Source: Flammula alnicola
Taxonomy: Eukaryota; Basidiomycota; Agaricomycetes; Agaricales; Strophariaceae
Direction: 5' to 3'
Assembly (NCBI GenBank): GCA_015499995.1
Contig: JADNRV010000024.1
Coordinates: forward strand, 1 to 64,000
Length of the DNA: 64,000 bases
The notes under the pieces: generated by a model
Seen by the model: only the letters and a program-made list of their open reading frames with translations
Told to the model about the DNA's origin: nothing
The model's database searches: none
Shown: piece after piece, positions 1-12,543 of the stretch
Layout of the letters: every line of letters begins with the position of its first letter
How positions within the stretch are numbered: the first letter of the stretch is position 1
Made by a program: the position numbers and the translations under genes

Positions 1-1309
1 CATGTTGACCAGCAACGAAGAGAGTTCTATATGCATAAATTATGTTAGCCGACCATAACCAGATTGATGCACAACAAACTCACGATTGAGGAGCAAAACC
101 AAGCGGTGCCTGTCAAGCACGCTGTGCGACATCAGCTGAAGGTCCACAGTATCGGGACTGAGTTCAGTGTGGGTCGCCAGGAACCCAATCTTAGTGGAAA
201 GGCGTTCGAATACGACATTCCAATTGGATGCCGAGATATGGAATATAATGCGTCCGACATATTTCGCGATCAAATTGTTGACGGACAAGGAGGCTTTGAC
301 GAGAGACATATGGGTCTTCTCATACGCGGTATTGGTAGCAGCGATGTGCATGGTCGACTTAATGCTGACTCTACCCGACCTGACTGAGTTCGAGGATGGC
401 TGGTTACGGAGCGGAATGTCCGACGTCTCTGGAGGTTGAGGTTGAGCGCCACCTAGGTTGACATTGTCTTCAAAGTCGCGGAAAGATATATCCGTCGACC
501 GCGTTTGAAGCATGAGAGGTACTTCGGGGGAAGAGGTCTGTCGCATGAAGAGGACCATGACGCTGAGGATGTATTTGACGCAAGAATCATCGAGTGGTGG
601 AGGTTCTTGCCATGACGGCGTAATTGAATATTCCGAGGGCGCTTGTCGTTTGCTGCCTCTTCCAGATCCAGGTGGAACCGGCGAGTCCGGAGAAGAAAGA
701 GGTTGATCGTCCATTGCTCGAGAAGCCGAGCCAGGACTCAAGGACCAACGTGATGCCATGGTCATAGATAACACCTTGAGGATAAAAAGTTGCGATTGAA
801 GCACCTCTATCGTGAGATGGCCAGTATGTGTATCTATTTGCTGAGAAAAGAAGGATCTTCGAAGTAGTTCTTAGACAAATGTGAATAATGAACTTACCTT
901 TGCAAGACGATCCAACAATTCACTCAGAGCCCACGCAATCATGTCTAATGAATCTCTAGAGAGTTCGACGAGGGTTTCAATTGCTTGTTGCGTAGGCTGA
1001 TCAGATTCAACGCGGTCTAGTGAAAGTCCAGAATTGCAAGGCAGCTGGAGAGACGGCAGTCAGCGACACAAACCATACTGGGGTGTAAGTGTCTCGCACC
1101 TTATGTTTCAGCCTATTCACGAGGACTTGCACAATCTTCTGTTGAGGAGTCGCAGAAGCGCCTAACGTCTGCAGCGAATGATGTTGTGCAGTTGCACTGA
1201 CCGACGCGAAAGCATGATGAGACTCTGTCGCCCTATGGACGAAAATCGAGCTCGCATTCGGCGTATTGACAGTAGACGGTCCTACTGACGCAGAAGGGCG
1301 GCGAGGCAT
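1..1309 (-). CDS. Neurofibromin/Ira-type Ras GTPase-activating protein, N-terminal part (3' end outside window)
   Basis: Negative regulator of Ras: neurofibromin/Ira proteins speed GTP hydrolysis by Ras at membranes. Only the N-terminus is here. Exons read 1309-1100, 1044-898, 840-84 and 26-1, then leave the window. Junctions are GT-AG and keep frame. Exon 1 starts MPRRPSASVG; exon 2 gives a helical segment ending in SELLDRLAK; exon 3 has a Ser/Pro-rich linker and then the segment KYVGRIIFHISASNW, followed by VDLQLMSHSVLDR. That last block resembles the N-terminal helical region of fungal Ira/neurofibromin proteins as I recall them. The GAP domain, Sec14 and PH modules would lie beyond the left edge, so catalytic residues cannot be checked. 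Start chosen because it is the first ATG of the open exon. Family assignment rests on the N-terminal block only. Confidence 0.75.
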
Positions 1310-3738
1310 CTTGCCAAAAATCTGGAATGCGGCCTCGCTGTCAAGTATGAATTGGCGATTCTGCAGTTGTTGGGGCGTCGATGCGCGTGAGGGTGTTGAG
1401 AAAGCAAAGTCAAGAAAATGGAAAAGAGATTTGGTTTAGAAAAGAAATTCCCTGAAGACCATGAAATCTTGGGACAGTCTTGAAGTGTAGGTTTCAAGGA
1501 AAAGTCGCAAGACGACGAGGTCGAATAGCAGGATCCTCGCCTTTACTTTCGCCCCTTAGAATACTGATGACTAAGCAATTAAAAACCCTTTCGGGCCCTG
1601 ACATTCGCCTGCAGTATTTTTACCTAAGTTACTGTACATGTATCCCACACTACCCGCCGGGCTACAGGCCGCTACAGACTGCAGGGACAGCGGTGAATCA
1701 CTGTAAGTGTTTCGCAGAGCACGCTGACTCCTTGATAACACTTCGTACATAAGTAAAACGCAGCATCGGATCCGAGCCCCGAAATCACCAAATTCAACAC
1801 GAGCCCTTAACAGTCCTTCAGGTAATTATCAGTATACTTAAGCCTGCAGTTTAATTAAGAAGCTGAAAATGGTCTGCAGCGCTGAATGCAGATCGGACTT
1901 GTCAGAGGCTCCGGACTAAAGCAATCAAGGCAATATAGATATGGAAATGCTTGTAAGTAATCCTTTCGGCAGTCAGTTACCGCTGCCAGTTGCAGTACAA
2001 TGCGAACCTGTGGTCCGATTAAACTCCAGAGATGTAGACTCTCCAAGAGGGAACAAGCGCTACGGTCGAGCATCAAACAACGATGAAGAGAATGAATCCA
2101 GAAACCTGCGTACTTAAACTGCCAGACAAGGTGAAAGCGACTAGGTCAGATTCCATAGAGCTGGGAATTTTCCGGACATAATGTCGAAGTATACTTAGCA
2201 CTGGCTGTGATGGAATGTCGCAGTCAGCAGGGTAGCGAGCCATACATGTACATGTGCCCATGACTCAGAACATACGTCCTATCGCAATGTATGTCGTGCC
2301 AGTGAATAAACTCCTCGAACAATGACGGAGCATAACTCTCGCGTTGGCAGGTCCACGACTCGGATTTGGACACTTAAACGGAGCCGGCATGTAAGTATGA
2401 GAACTTGATACGCAAGAGACCGTATTCTTGAGGACAATGTCTGTTGAATATACTGACACCGGAAATCCAAGCCCTCCCAGGCTTCGATCTCGATTGTCGT
2501 GGGATATTTAAACAGACGTCAAGTCTCGTCAAGTTCATTATGGGAATGACTCGGTTAGATTCATATGGAGGTAATCCAAGAATAACACCATCTTTCCAAT
2601 GACGTTGCCTATAAGAGATGGTTGCATGTCAATATAAGATAAGGAGGTTAGGAAGATAACCATGACTGTTGAGTGATAGATATGGCGGATGACGTACCAG
2701 GAGGAGCCAATGATGTGTTTAGGCGTGGAAACGAAGCAGATAAAGATGTGGAGAAGCGCAGTCGAAGCGCATTGTTCGACATACTGGAGAGACTGAGCGT
2801 AACGAGGCAGAATACAGCCAGGACACCAAGTCGGGACAAGGAAGCACATAACTGGGTATAAGCCGTGGGAGGCACCTTTTCGCAATACAACGAAGGAACG
2901 TGCAGTACATGCACTTGAATGACTCCAGTTGCAGGGAGTTGAATGGAGAAAGGTCATCCTGATAAAGCCTGATAAGTGAGGTTGACTGACCCGCTCAGAA
3001 ATCACAGGATCCACCAAAACAGGGCGCTGACAGGACAATGCAAAGCCTCGCGTGGCCTATGTTGAAACCGCTGGTGAAGCTTCGCATGTTGTACGTCTCC
3101 ATACATGTCCAGACTGGCTGCACCGGGTGATGTGAAGGAATCCCATTGTTTACCAATCGAGCTACCATGAAACCGAAACCGGCGGTTGGCTGTGGTTGGT
3201 CAACCTGTACCAGTACAACGGGAGGTGCGAAATGGATGTCGGAGACGCTTTAATAGGTAGAGCGCCCGTGGGTCAGTCACCCGCCAAGTAAGTAACCCCC
3301 TCCCGTTCCGTGATGGTGGGATGGCTCCCAGTGGGTGATGAGCTGAGAGTTGTCGGGAAGGCACTGGGAATAGCACAGCCACTGTGGACCTACAAAGTCA
3401 CACAAGAGAACCTTTCGAAGCCGGGCCTTGATGTTCCCAGATCTGCGGCAGGACATGCGAGATCTGGCTGTCCCATCAGTGCATTGTTCGCCCATTTCGG
3501 AAAATGGCACGTTGACTGGGGCTGCGACGCCCACCGTCATCGAGGCGCGAACAATGGCATCTGGGTATTAGATGAGAGCAATCTCGGGCATTTATTGCCT
3601 AGCACAACGATATCGGGCGAGGAGAGGTATGAGATTGGAATTTTGTGTGTGGTCTGTTGAAGGATGAAAACGAGTCAGGGGCGCGGGAAATTGGTCTACA
3701 TTTTCTCTACTCCGCAAATTTGAAACCCCTCTGTAGGG
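1310..3738. other. Intergenic stretch, no supported gene
   Basis: About 2.4 kb between the divergent neurofibromin and Csx1-type genes. Open frames are short, with stop-rich neighbours and no family motif. I found no tRNA, no clear terminal inverted repeat and no long tandem array. The right part must hold the upstream promoter of the Csx1-type gene; the left part that of the neurofibromin gene. Confidence 0.5.
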
Positions 3739-4144
3739 TATAAACGCACGACCCGGGATAGCAACAAACACCTTTTCGCCCCCTCGCGGCTTGGACCCCT
3801 CCCCTGCAATATTTTCTCGCTCTTGTCTCTTCGCTGTCGCCCTCCAGTTTATTTTTCGGTTGCTCTCTAGTCGATATTCGTCGTTTGCACATCAGTTCTT
3901 CGATTTGTTTCCTCGCTGTTCCTTCCGCCATCCTCGCTTCGTCTGCGCTATCTATCTTCTTGCTTCACGTACCGTCGTTTTTTCGGTTTTTCGTTGTCTC
4001 CCATAAAACAGGAAACAGAAACAGAAACAGAAGAGAGGCCCTACTTTGCTATCCAGCCCCATCACGGATACCTTGCATTGCTGCAGTATCAATTTTATTT
4101 GCCCTTTCTCCAAACCCCCCATTTTCTTCAGCTAATCAGCAACG
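3739..4144 (+). promoter_or_regulatory. TATA-like core promoter and pyrimidine-rich 5' leader of the Csx1-type gene
   Basis: A TATAAA lies at 3739-3744, followed by a long C/T-rich tract (about 3780-4000) running to the ATG at 4145. Pyrimidine-rich tracts near the start site are typical of highly expressed filamentous fungal and basidiomycete genes. The leader contains a short cagaaa tandem repeat near 4012-4030. Transcription start is not directly visible. Confidence 0.45.
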
Positions 4145-7031
4145 ATGTCGCGGATAGACTCGCACGACTTTGAATACCCTCCTGGCCTCGGAGGCCGACG
4201 ACGGTCGCAAGAAAGAGATCAGTACGCGGCATCTCGAGGAGGATCGAATTACAACGGATTTGGAGGAGCGATGACACGATCATTGGCGATGCAAGACCAT
4301 TCGCGGGACTACGGTTATGGGACATCCCTCCCAGAAATATCTGGACCAAACAGACACAACCCCAGTGCAAGTCTTGCCAACTCGTCCTCCTCCTTCCTTA
4401 CCTTCAACCACCATAATCATCGCCCCTCCCCTCCTCTCCCCGCCGTTTCCCATAACCCCGCCCCCGCGATATATCCCTCAACAAGCCCCAGCGACCGCGA
4501 CGGTCTTTTCTTCAGACAGCCCCAAGCCTCTAATCCACTGCAGTCCGCTACAAATACTATTGCTTCTCGCTCAACGCTCTGGTGGGGCGAACTCGAACCC
4601 TGGATGGACGAAGAATACGCCAAACAAGTCTGCGGGCTCATGAAATGGGACCCGGTCAGTATCAAGGTCCCGCACCCCGCTCCGGACCCTGCAACCGGGC
4701 AGCAGGCCAACAACCCGGGATATTGTTTCCTCACCTTCCCGTCACCTTCCTACGCGGCGTCTGTCCTCGCCCAAGCAGCGAACGGCCCTAATGGCGGTTC
4801 GTTGCCCATGCCGAACTCGCTGAAGCCCTTGTCATGAATTGGGCATCCTCTGTCTCCTCTGCCTCGCCCACATCAGCGTCATTCCCCGCGGGAGCCGGAA
4901 CCCAGCCTGCCGCCGCCCAGCAGTACCCAAAGGAATACAGTATATTTGTGGGCGATTTGGCGCCTGAAACGTCCAACTCCGACCTTGTGGCGGTCTTCCG
5001 TAATCCAGTGCTCGGTCTCCGCAACGACAGAGAGCCCAAGTTCATCAGACCCTTCCTGAGCTGCAAAAGTGCGAAGATTATGCTGGATCCGTTGACAGGG
5101 GTCTCGCGAGGCTATGGTTTCGTGCGGTAAGTCTCATTTTTGCCGCATATATCCACTTGTACTTATCAAAATTATAGATTTACCGATGAGGCAGACCAGC
5201 AACGTGCGCTGATAGAAATGCATGGTCTATATTGTCTTTCTCGTCCAAGTAAGTGCCATCCGCCCAAAATAACGCGCATATATTTACAAAATTATCCTGT
5301 TCAGTGCGTATTTCGCCCGCTACCGCAAAGTTCAAGGCGCCTGCGACGATTCCCGCCTTTGACCTGCCGCAAGTTTCCTTCACACCGCCCGCCAATCCTA
5401 CTGGATCCGACGCTCCGAACCCCGCTGCGGCCGTCACGCTTCCTCTTCCAAATTCCACACAGACCAAGAGCGTATCAGCACCCATTGCCGCAGCCGGGTC
5501 AAACATGTCCCTGAACAGCAATGGAGCGTCCAACTCAGCCTCCGGGTCTTCCTTAGGCGGATCACACTCTAGCAATTCATTGAGTTCAGGAACAGGGTCG
5601 AGTGCGAGCATATCGACCTCTGCTTTTGGGTCGTCCTCGACGGACGATATGATGAACATGCCGAGTGACGTTCTGGCACGACTCGCCCAACAGTACGCTA
5701 GCTTTGATACCAGCCCATTTAAAATGGCGAGTGTTAGCCCACATCTTCATGAGGCCCAGATGCGACAGGTTTTGGCTCAGCAGAGTGAAGACCCTGCACC
5801 GCGCTATGTCATTTCGGAAGAGTCGTGGAAGCACCATGCGCAGGCTAGGGCCATCCTAGGCAACCTCATTGGCCCCAACGGCGAGCAGCTGACATCGACA
5901 GACCCCTACAATACTACTGTGTTTGTTGGGGTTTGTCTCCGTTGATTTCCGAGGAAACGCTGAGGACGTTTTTTGCTCCCTTCGGTGATATCCATTACGT
6001 ACGTACATCGTTGCGCCACACTTTCTGCCGTCATTAACGATTATATATAGGTCAAGGTCCCAGTCGGCAAACACTGTGGTTTCGTGCAGTTTGTTCGAAA
6101 GGCGGACGCAGAGAAGGCTATTGAGAAGATGCAAGGCTTTCCCATTGGTGGTAGCAGGATTCGTCTGAGTTGGGGAAGAAGTCAATGTGAGTTTGTTTTC
6201 GGAGGCCGTCGTTACGTACATTGCTGATTTTGAGGTATTCCAGACAAAGCTGCTCAGGCTGCTGCACAGGCCGCCCAGAGTGCTGCTCTTCAGTTCACAC
6301 CTCCGCCTCTTGTGCCTCCTCCTGGTGCCATCACGCCTGAGCAGGCTATGCAAATTCTCCAGAAATTCACTGCACAAGGTTATTTCCAAGGCGGCGGCGC
6401 ATCGGCATCGTATGAAACCAGCGAAGTCGAGAATGCGCTTCTCAGTAGTGGCTATGGTTCTGTGATCATGAACACAGAGCAACTTCAACAGAAGCTCGCA
6501 CAACAACATCAACAGGAGGGAGGGACGTCTGGTATCAATAACAATCACTTCGTTCCTCGTCCGGAGATACATCGCACGCAGTCGAACTTTTCGCCGTTTT
6601 CTCCTGAGCCCAACAACCTCTACATGTCGTCGGAGAACGCGCGACGCGATTCCTACTCCCGAATGGAGACCCTGCCCCATCCATCGAAGGCCTACGCTCC
6701 TGGATTCTTTCCCGTCCAGCAGGGACAGGACCTCAAAGTCAATACAACTGTCGGCAACTCTGGCGTTTCCAAGGTTTCGCCTACTGCCACTCGGCCTTCG
6801 AGTGCCAATCTCTATGGGTTTGGGGAGAGCTCTGACCCTCCTACGTCTATAAACCGTGCTCCAGGACGCTCTGAGGGTCCTATCTCACGCCCTTCGTCGG
6901 GCCAGATGGCTGCTCCGTCTGTGGAAGTTCATGACTCGGATGTCATTCAAGACCTTAATGGCACGCTCGCCAGCCTTGACCTCGACCGCCCATGGAAGTC
7001 GCCTGAGGTGACTGGAAGCCGCTCTGGCTAG
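4145..7031 (+). CDS. csx1: Three-RRM RNA-binding protein, Csx1/Ngr1/Nam8 type
   Basis: Cytoplasmic/nuclear mRNA-binding regulator of the Csx1-Ngr1-Nam8 family; Csx1 stabilises stress mRNAs in fission yeast. Exons: 4145-5126, 5178-5248, 5305-5998, 6051-6186, 6244-7031. RRM1 starts at STLWWGELEPWMDEEY. RRM2 shows RNP2-like YSIFVGDLAPE and RNP1 SRGYGFVRF, the latter split by intron 1. RRM3 shows TVFVG and RNP1 KHCGFVQF. A Q/S-rich tail follows. Two single-base losses break the frame. Near 4831, after RRM1, the expected KPFVMNW frame is lost. At the G4 run 5928-5931, within RRM3 RNP2, a fifth G would give VGGLSPL. With both restored the exons total 2673 nt, 890 residues. Everything else reads cleanly, so I treat these as sequence errors, though a young pseudogene is possible. 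Confidence 0.85.
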
Positions 7032-7074
7032 TCTTTGGGATGAAGGCTTTTCATCGGCGTCATGATGCAGGGTG

Positions 7075-7080
7075 AATAAA
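7075..7080 (+). terminator. Poly(A) signal candidate of the Csx1-type gene
   Basis: AATAAA 44 bases after the stop codon, followed by a T-rich region from about 7085. Position and context fit a 3'-end processing signal, but fungal poly(A) signals are degenerate and no transcript evidence is available. Confidence 0.4.
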
Positions 7081-8059
7081 CATTCCTTTCATTCTTGAAA
7101 ACCCCACCTTCATTTTTCTGTTATGTTTTCCTGAATATTACATCACCATCACGCTAAATCTCATGTATTATCGAGTGGATTGGGTTTGGTTTACAGTGCC
7201 CTCTCTTTTTTTCGCCGTCTTCATTCCCCCCTTTTCGCGAGACCCGCCCACTGTTACCACATGCTATCGTCATGATTTTGGGTGGGTTTCGCGTCCTCGT
7301 TTCCGTCTCGTGCCATTTTTTTTTAGCTTACACTTCAAGCATAGTATCCATCATACGTCAGATTATCTCTCTACTCGTCACTGTTTTTCGCTTCGCTTCT
7401 CGTCCGCAGTCTATGAATTCCTTCCCCAAGATAGTCGTTTTTCCTTTTTTTCCCCCCAATCGCTCAGTCTATAGTGTTGCGTTCTTGTTTTGTTAACGTC
7501 TTTGTGTGTGTCTCGTATATACTACTATTGTCTCCTTTTCTCTCTCTCCGTCATCGGTCTGGTCTCTGGTCCATTTCGGGTTTCTCGTTCTTTCCGTTGA
7601 GATCAATCAAATTTATTGTTTGATTCATTTCCGTTTTCTTTTACATTTCTACTTGTTTTGTAGTTACGCCTTTTATGATACCATAACATGCATGTCTGGT
7701 AGTATTAGTATATGTATGATTCTGCCTTGAGCTCGAGATTCGTGTATAATAATTGAAGTCATCAGCGCTTTTCCTGTATAAGGGTACAATTGGCGGTGAA
7801 CTCAGGGGATAGGTCCGTTGGTGTGAGCGTGTCAAATATTCAATTACCATTGCATCCATCTGTTCGATTGGGGTCGCGTCAAGGTTTGGTGAGTGAGTTA
7901 CGGGGCCGACGGAAGTTTGGGACGTTACCGGGAGGATGAGGACATGATGATCAAGAATTGCAGACTTCTCCGCATTGGGACTCTGGCGAATCTATTAAGC
8001 ATCAGAAATTTTGATCATGATCGTGTAAGGACTAGCATGGATTACGTAATTCCGGATAT

Positions 8060-8619
8060 TTATCCAAATCCACCCTATTTGCCGGATGTGGATGGATGTG
8101 GATAAAAACGCTCGGTACCCGCGGATTTTGTGGATAAACTGCCTTAAAGTTCTCTGTAGCCGTTGTACGCATCCCCTATCGCTACGTGAATTTATTGGCA
8201 TATTATCAGAGGTCCTTAAGTCATATATACTAATTCTTATGCACAATGGATGCGGACTGAGAGTCCTAGACGCTGAATATCTTTTGCAGGCAGCCGAAAA
8301 CCTGGTTTGATGGCCGTTGAACAGGACGGCGTCCCTGAGTAAATGATGATACTAATGTGTGACATCATGTGTACGAATTGTTAACCAAATAACCGATTTG
8401 TTATTCTTAGGCCGGGAATTAATTTATTCCCTACGTCTCGAGGTGACGATTTTTGGGATATTTTTCAGGTGGAATATAAAGCTACAAGGCATCTGTACTC
8501 CATCGGACAGTAATCTTGCGAATTTATCGAATTGGATCCAAGTGGATGAATCCAATCCGTATAGATTTTATCCATATCCGATAAAATTCCAGGTTTACCC
8601 ACGATCTGGATTTGGATAA
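8060..8619. repeat. Possible 560-bp non-autonomous element with 13-bp terminal inverted repeats
   Basis: TTATCCAAATCCA at 8060-8072 is exactly inverted at 8607-8619. Inside both ends are degenerate arrays of GGAT/TATCC motifs, for example GGATGTGGATAAAA near the left end and GGATATGGATAAAA, inverted, near the right end. No target-site duplication is evident and there is no coding capacity. It could be a decayed MITE or chance within GGAT-rich DNA. Confidence 0.3.
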
Positions 8620-8712
8620 GGCACGGTCACATCCATGCCAGTCCTTATGATCGTGATCCATTCTTTATCCCCTTCAAGTGTAGAGGTGCGGCTATTACAT
8701 ATCTGTAGCCAT

Positions 8713-9358
8713 ACACCTGTTACGGTTGCTATACCGTGAGGTCCCCAAAGTTGCATATTTTGACACTCCGTCTGATCGCCGCACCTCGGCGGATAACGTG
8801 ACCGTACGCGATGCACGTTCATCTCTTTCCCTCCCTGTGCAAGTTGCGAACCTCATAGCTCGTGTCTCCTCTTTCAGGAGCAGGTTTGAGTAATCCAGAA
8901 GGTTTTGCAACTTGCACGTGAGCTCTTACGCCTTCAACTTCCTCACGATGTACATGACTATGTACTGGAAGGTATCTACAAAGCAATCAATGGGTCCAAT
9001 GTCCTCGCAGTAACGGTAGTGGGTATGCAGGCTATGTCGTTGGCTACATGTTGCTGCTAAGGGCACTTCAAGCAATGTCTCCACCGTGTGCTCTTTTGAA
9101 AAGAAAGCATCCAGTCAATCCAGCCATGGTGATTGTGTATCCTACGAAAGGGCTCATATATGTAGGACCGTATTTGTAGGATTGTATTGAAAGGGTATAG
9201 CTAGCCCGGAATGTTATCCATTTCGTGCTACAATCGTCCCCCTGACGCGGTAACATTATCTTCAATTAGTCGAGTAAGCGGCATGGGGGTGGCCATCAAT
9301 CGGAGTATGAAAAATAGCAACTTTGGGGACCTCACGGTATGGGAACCGTAACAGGTTC
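8713..9358. repeat. Imperfect long inverted repeat (arms about 65 bp, loop about 520 bp)
   Basis: The left arm (about 8713-8777) and right arm (about 9295-9358) are reverse complements at roughly 85 percent identity. They share a perfect 24-base core at 8731-8754 and 9317-9340. Weaker similarity continues outward. The loop has no convincing gene. This looks like a decayed DNA transposon or two remnants in opposite orientation. Confidence 0.5.
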
Positions 9359-10754
9359 CAGGCGTTATATCCGTGAACGTCAGCTCTGCTACTTCAACAA
9401 CGGATCATGTGACGACTGGCTGGCGAGGCTAACATATCTGGTAATTTTTGCGAATTTGGCACGTGTCTGTCTAGGCTCAATCAAATCCCTTTTCATAATG
9501 TGTCGACGATCTTGGTATGAGACTATGTGTTGTCCAATCGATGTCGACTCGGACAAGGCGGCAAGTTAGTTTTGAGCACTCTCTGCAGCGTCCGTTATCT
9601 CATTTCCGTAGCTCTACGGCACCTTGTTCTGAACACTTGCGGAATTCGACGCCAATTACCATCCGTGGCAAGAACAAGGACCAACACATAGTAACAAGGA
9701 CCGTTGCGAGGCGCAGGCGTGGATTCTTCTGTCGACGGGTTGTATCGGAATAAAAACTTTTCTTTTGGGGCTTAAAATAAATAAAATTCCAGAACTCCAC
9801 CGGTACCGGTGTTCTTGTTACCCTGTGAGGAATCAAGCGACGAGGAGGAGCGAGGAAGCCGCCTGCATTCTCCTGGAGTCTAGCTTCGTCAGTCAAAATC
9901 ACCTGTACAGTCTTGCATGGAGGGCCCCTACGTTGAACCGTCGAACGGGTGCAATTGCCTGTTGTATACTCAGACTCTCGACGTGGAGCGGCATTCAACT
10001 TCTGTTTTCCGTGAGGCTACAGGAAGCACTGGTCAACATCACTGAAACTTCCGTAACTGCGCTTGATCATCCGTTCCTCGTGCTCGAGGCGGCTCCGAGG
10101 TGAAGGCGACTCGCGTTTACCGCCCTGGGCCTCACATTTTCGTTCTGAGAAAATCAATATCTGCTGTGCATATTCTAAAAATCGAGAAGCTTGACTGTGA
10201 CACAACATTTTTCTTTCCCCCCGGACTGTGGAAGCGACCGTGTTTTGTTTAATATAATCTAACGGAGTCAGATTCTACAACTGAAATGCTCCAATTTCCA
10301 AAGTCGCAAGCCTTCAAGTTCTACTCCTCAAAAGATGGGCTTGCCGAGAACGCATCACGGTATCCAGGAAGAAACTGCCTGACCTAACTAAATTTCCTTC
10401 AACTGCCAATCGTAAGCATAACCTTCTTGGCTAGTAAACAGTTCCAGAGTCAGATACTCATTCTGAGAGAATGCGATCACCCATTCTTAGGCTCAATCAC
10501 ATCCCCTCTCACTACGGGGTTCGGCCTTCTCATTTTTTTCTACTTATGCCGCTGAATCTTGTGTAGTAAAAGCATGGCACCGTCGAGGGCTCGGTGGAGG
10601 AATGGTTATACTGCCTGTTCTGAGTCCAAAAAGGCTAATACTCTTTCCGCTCGCAAGGAAATTATTGCAACGCAACTAATCACCGTTATATCAGAGGAAT
10701 GTGTATATTGTTAATAGTAGCACCTTAAATCTTACATACCGACTATCAAATCGA

Positions 10755-12285
10755 TCACACCACATCGCCCTCGAATCCCGGAGGGAAGAACAAGAACCGC
10801 ACCGTGCCTTCATTTTGGCCAATCTTGTCATTGTTGTACAGTGCGCTAGGATCAGCATTGCCAAGGGGCTTCCGCCTGCGGGGCAAGTGCTCCGTCTCGC
10901 GCATGGCGATTTTCAATCGGATAAGCTGGTCAGCTTTGTAAGGGTACTGGGGCTGCTGGGCTGCATAATGTCGATCCCGTGTGGGCAGATTTGGGGACGG
11001 AGAGGAAGGCGTACTAGGTGAGGTGTTGGCAGAGGGGTTTTGAGTGTATTGGATGAGTAGATCGAGGATAGTATGTGCGAAATCTGCGCAAGTGGTTCAG
11101 ACGGGATAACATAGTGGTGACTCCTAGAGACACACCTTCGAGATCCTCAGGTCTGGTATGGTACCGACCTTCCCATCCTCGGCCCGTGTGCGTGTTCAGC
11201 GTTTTGGCGAGTTCGGCACTCGATATTTCTCCATCGCGTTTTGGAGATGGGGGTTGTTCGAATGATAAAAGCAAAGCTGCCACAAAAATACTCCCTAGTG
11301 CCATTGTGTGTGGAGGATAAATCAATGGAAGGAGGGTCCGATAGCTGCAAAGCACGATGAGTACGGAAGGTAATGGGCAGCCCAAGTCTCAAGTAGGTAC
11401 CTATCAATGGCTATCCGCCATGCGAGTTTGATGAGTTTCTTAGATGCTATATGTGACGTCGTTGAGGATGACATTCGATAATGCAAGTAAAGAGTGCTCG
11501 GTTTACCTTTGAACTCTTTTCCAAGCTTGATGACATATGGGAAAGGCATCCGAGCTGTAAAGTTGAAGCAGATTGTCTCGAGGATGAGTCGCTCCACGGC
11601 CAAGAGACGCTGTCGGTCGTTTTCGACCAACTATTCTAGAATTTAGCCTCTGTATTGAGCGTTGAAAAGAAGCCAGGGGCTTACAGCCGGGTCCATCGTG
11701 TCAAGGTCCACTTCTCCTCCTGGGTTTTTGGACTTTGCAGCAAGCTCTGGAAATCGGACAGAGTAGGACACGGCGAGCAGCTCGCGAGGCTTCTTCAGCG
11801 TGTCATGTTCCTTCGTCGATACGTATAGGGCTGCGAGGGCGACATCCTTTGCGCGGGCGTCGTCATAATAGGGACGTGAGACAATAGGTGAGGACATACG
11901 TACGTGGTACTGGAAATCTTTCCGTGGAAAGAATAGGTGAAAGCGGTGGTATAGAGCCTGGGCTGTGGCTATTGTTCGTCTTGGGCTTTACATAAAACCA
12001 AATGGTCCACTTAGTATCATACAAGAGGTACCGCCCAAAAACAACTCACAATCCAACACGCGCTCCAATCGTCTCCAGAAATGTGCAAGCGCTCTGCCGC
12101 ACCTTTTCCTCCTGCGTGACTGACTGCTTTCCGCGCTGCTTCTCTGAGAGATATTCGATCTCAGCAGGTGTGAAGTACGGGTGGTAGTATCGAGACGACG
12201 ATGCTGGCATTTGAGAAGAAGGCGCGTGAGCCCTGTTGGACTCTTGTGGGTCCGTCTTGACTTTGTGCCCTGGTGGAGATCGCAT
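10755..12285 (-). CDS. Cyclin subunit of a CTD kinase (CTDK-I beta / cyclin K-like)
   Basis: Cyclin partner of a Cdk that phosphorylates the RNA polymerase II C-terminal domain, nuclear. Seven exons: 12285-12050, 11985-11904, 11846-11685, 11630-11507, 11446-11401, 11344-11136, 11083-10755; total 1188 nt, 395 residues, exactly in frame, all GT-AG. The first cyclin box runs from YFTPAEIEYLSEKQ through RQSACTFLETIGARVGF and VALAALYVSTKEHDTLKKPR. The second box includes YPPHTMALGSIFVAALLL. The C-terminal FLFFPPGFEG is like the tail I recall from fungal Ctk2 proteins. Divergent from RRP7 with 258 bases between start codons. Cyclin K, L or T relatives are alternatives; Ctk2-type is preferred from the tail and length. 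Confidence 0.85.
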
Positions 12286-12543
12286 GACTGGTGTGAAAGC
12301 AAAAATAGTATCGCCGGGCTGTGAGATGAACGGTTTATTCGTGGTTTCTGCGTTTTACAATGATATTAGAATCAAGATATCAAGACTGGACCGCGACAAA
12401 GGAAGCTGGCCGCTCCATATGAGAGCCGGCCCGGTATTTCCGTTATTGATTGGGGAAAGTTCATCCAAACAACCGCCCAAAAAAATATTTGCGCCCGCGC
12501 CTCACTGCTCACTTTGAGCTTGAAAGTTCGACCAATTGCGAGG
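12286..12543. promoter_or_regulatory. Shared bidirectional promoter of the cyclin and RRP7 genes
   Basis: Only 258 bases separate the two start codons, so both promoters must overlap here. No TATA box stands out on either strand, as is common for housekeeping genes. Both products act in RNA synthesis or processing, so co-regulation is plausible but inferred. Confidence 0.5.

Larger units (their letters stand above)
7081..10754. other. Gene-poor stretch with T-rich 3' flank and decayed repeats
   Basis: The first 550 bases are T-rich low-complexity DNA downstream of the Csx1-type gene. Beyond that, open frames are short and share no recognisable motif; an opposed pair on the minus strand near 9600-10208 was examined and not accepted. 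The stretch contains two inverted-repeat structures described separately (8060-8619 and 8713-9358), suggesting old transposon remains. Confidence 0.45.

Noticed and set aside
9600..10208. Two minus-strand frames that might form a spliced gene
   Set aside because: No convincing donor/acceptor pair joins them and neither has a recognisable motif.
9474..10513. Short direct repeat GGCTCAATCA at 9474 and 10490
   Set aside because: Only about 25 imperfect bases; compatible with chance.
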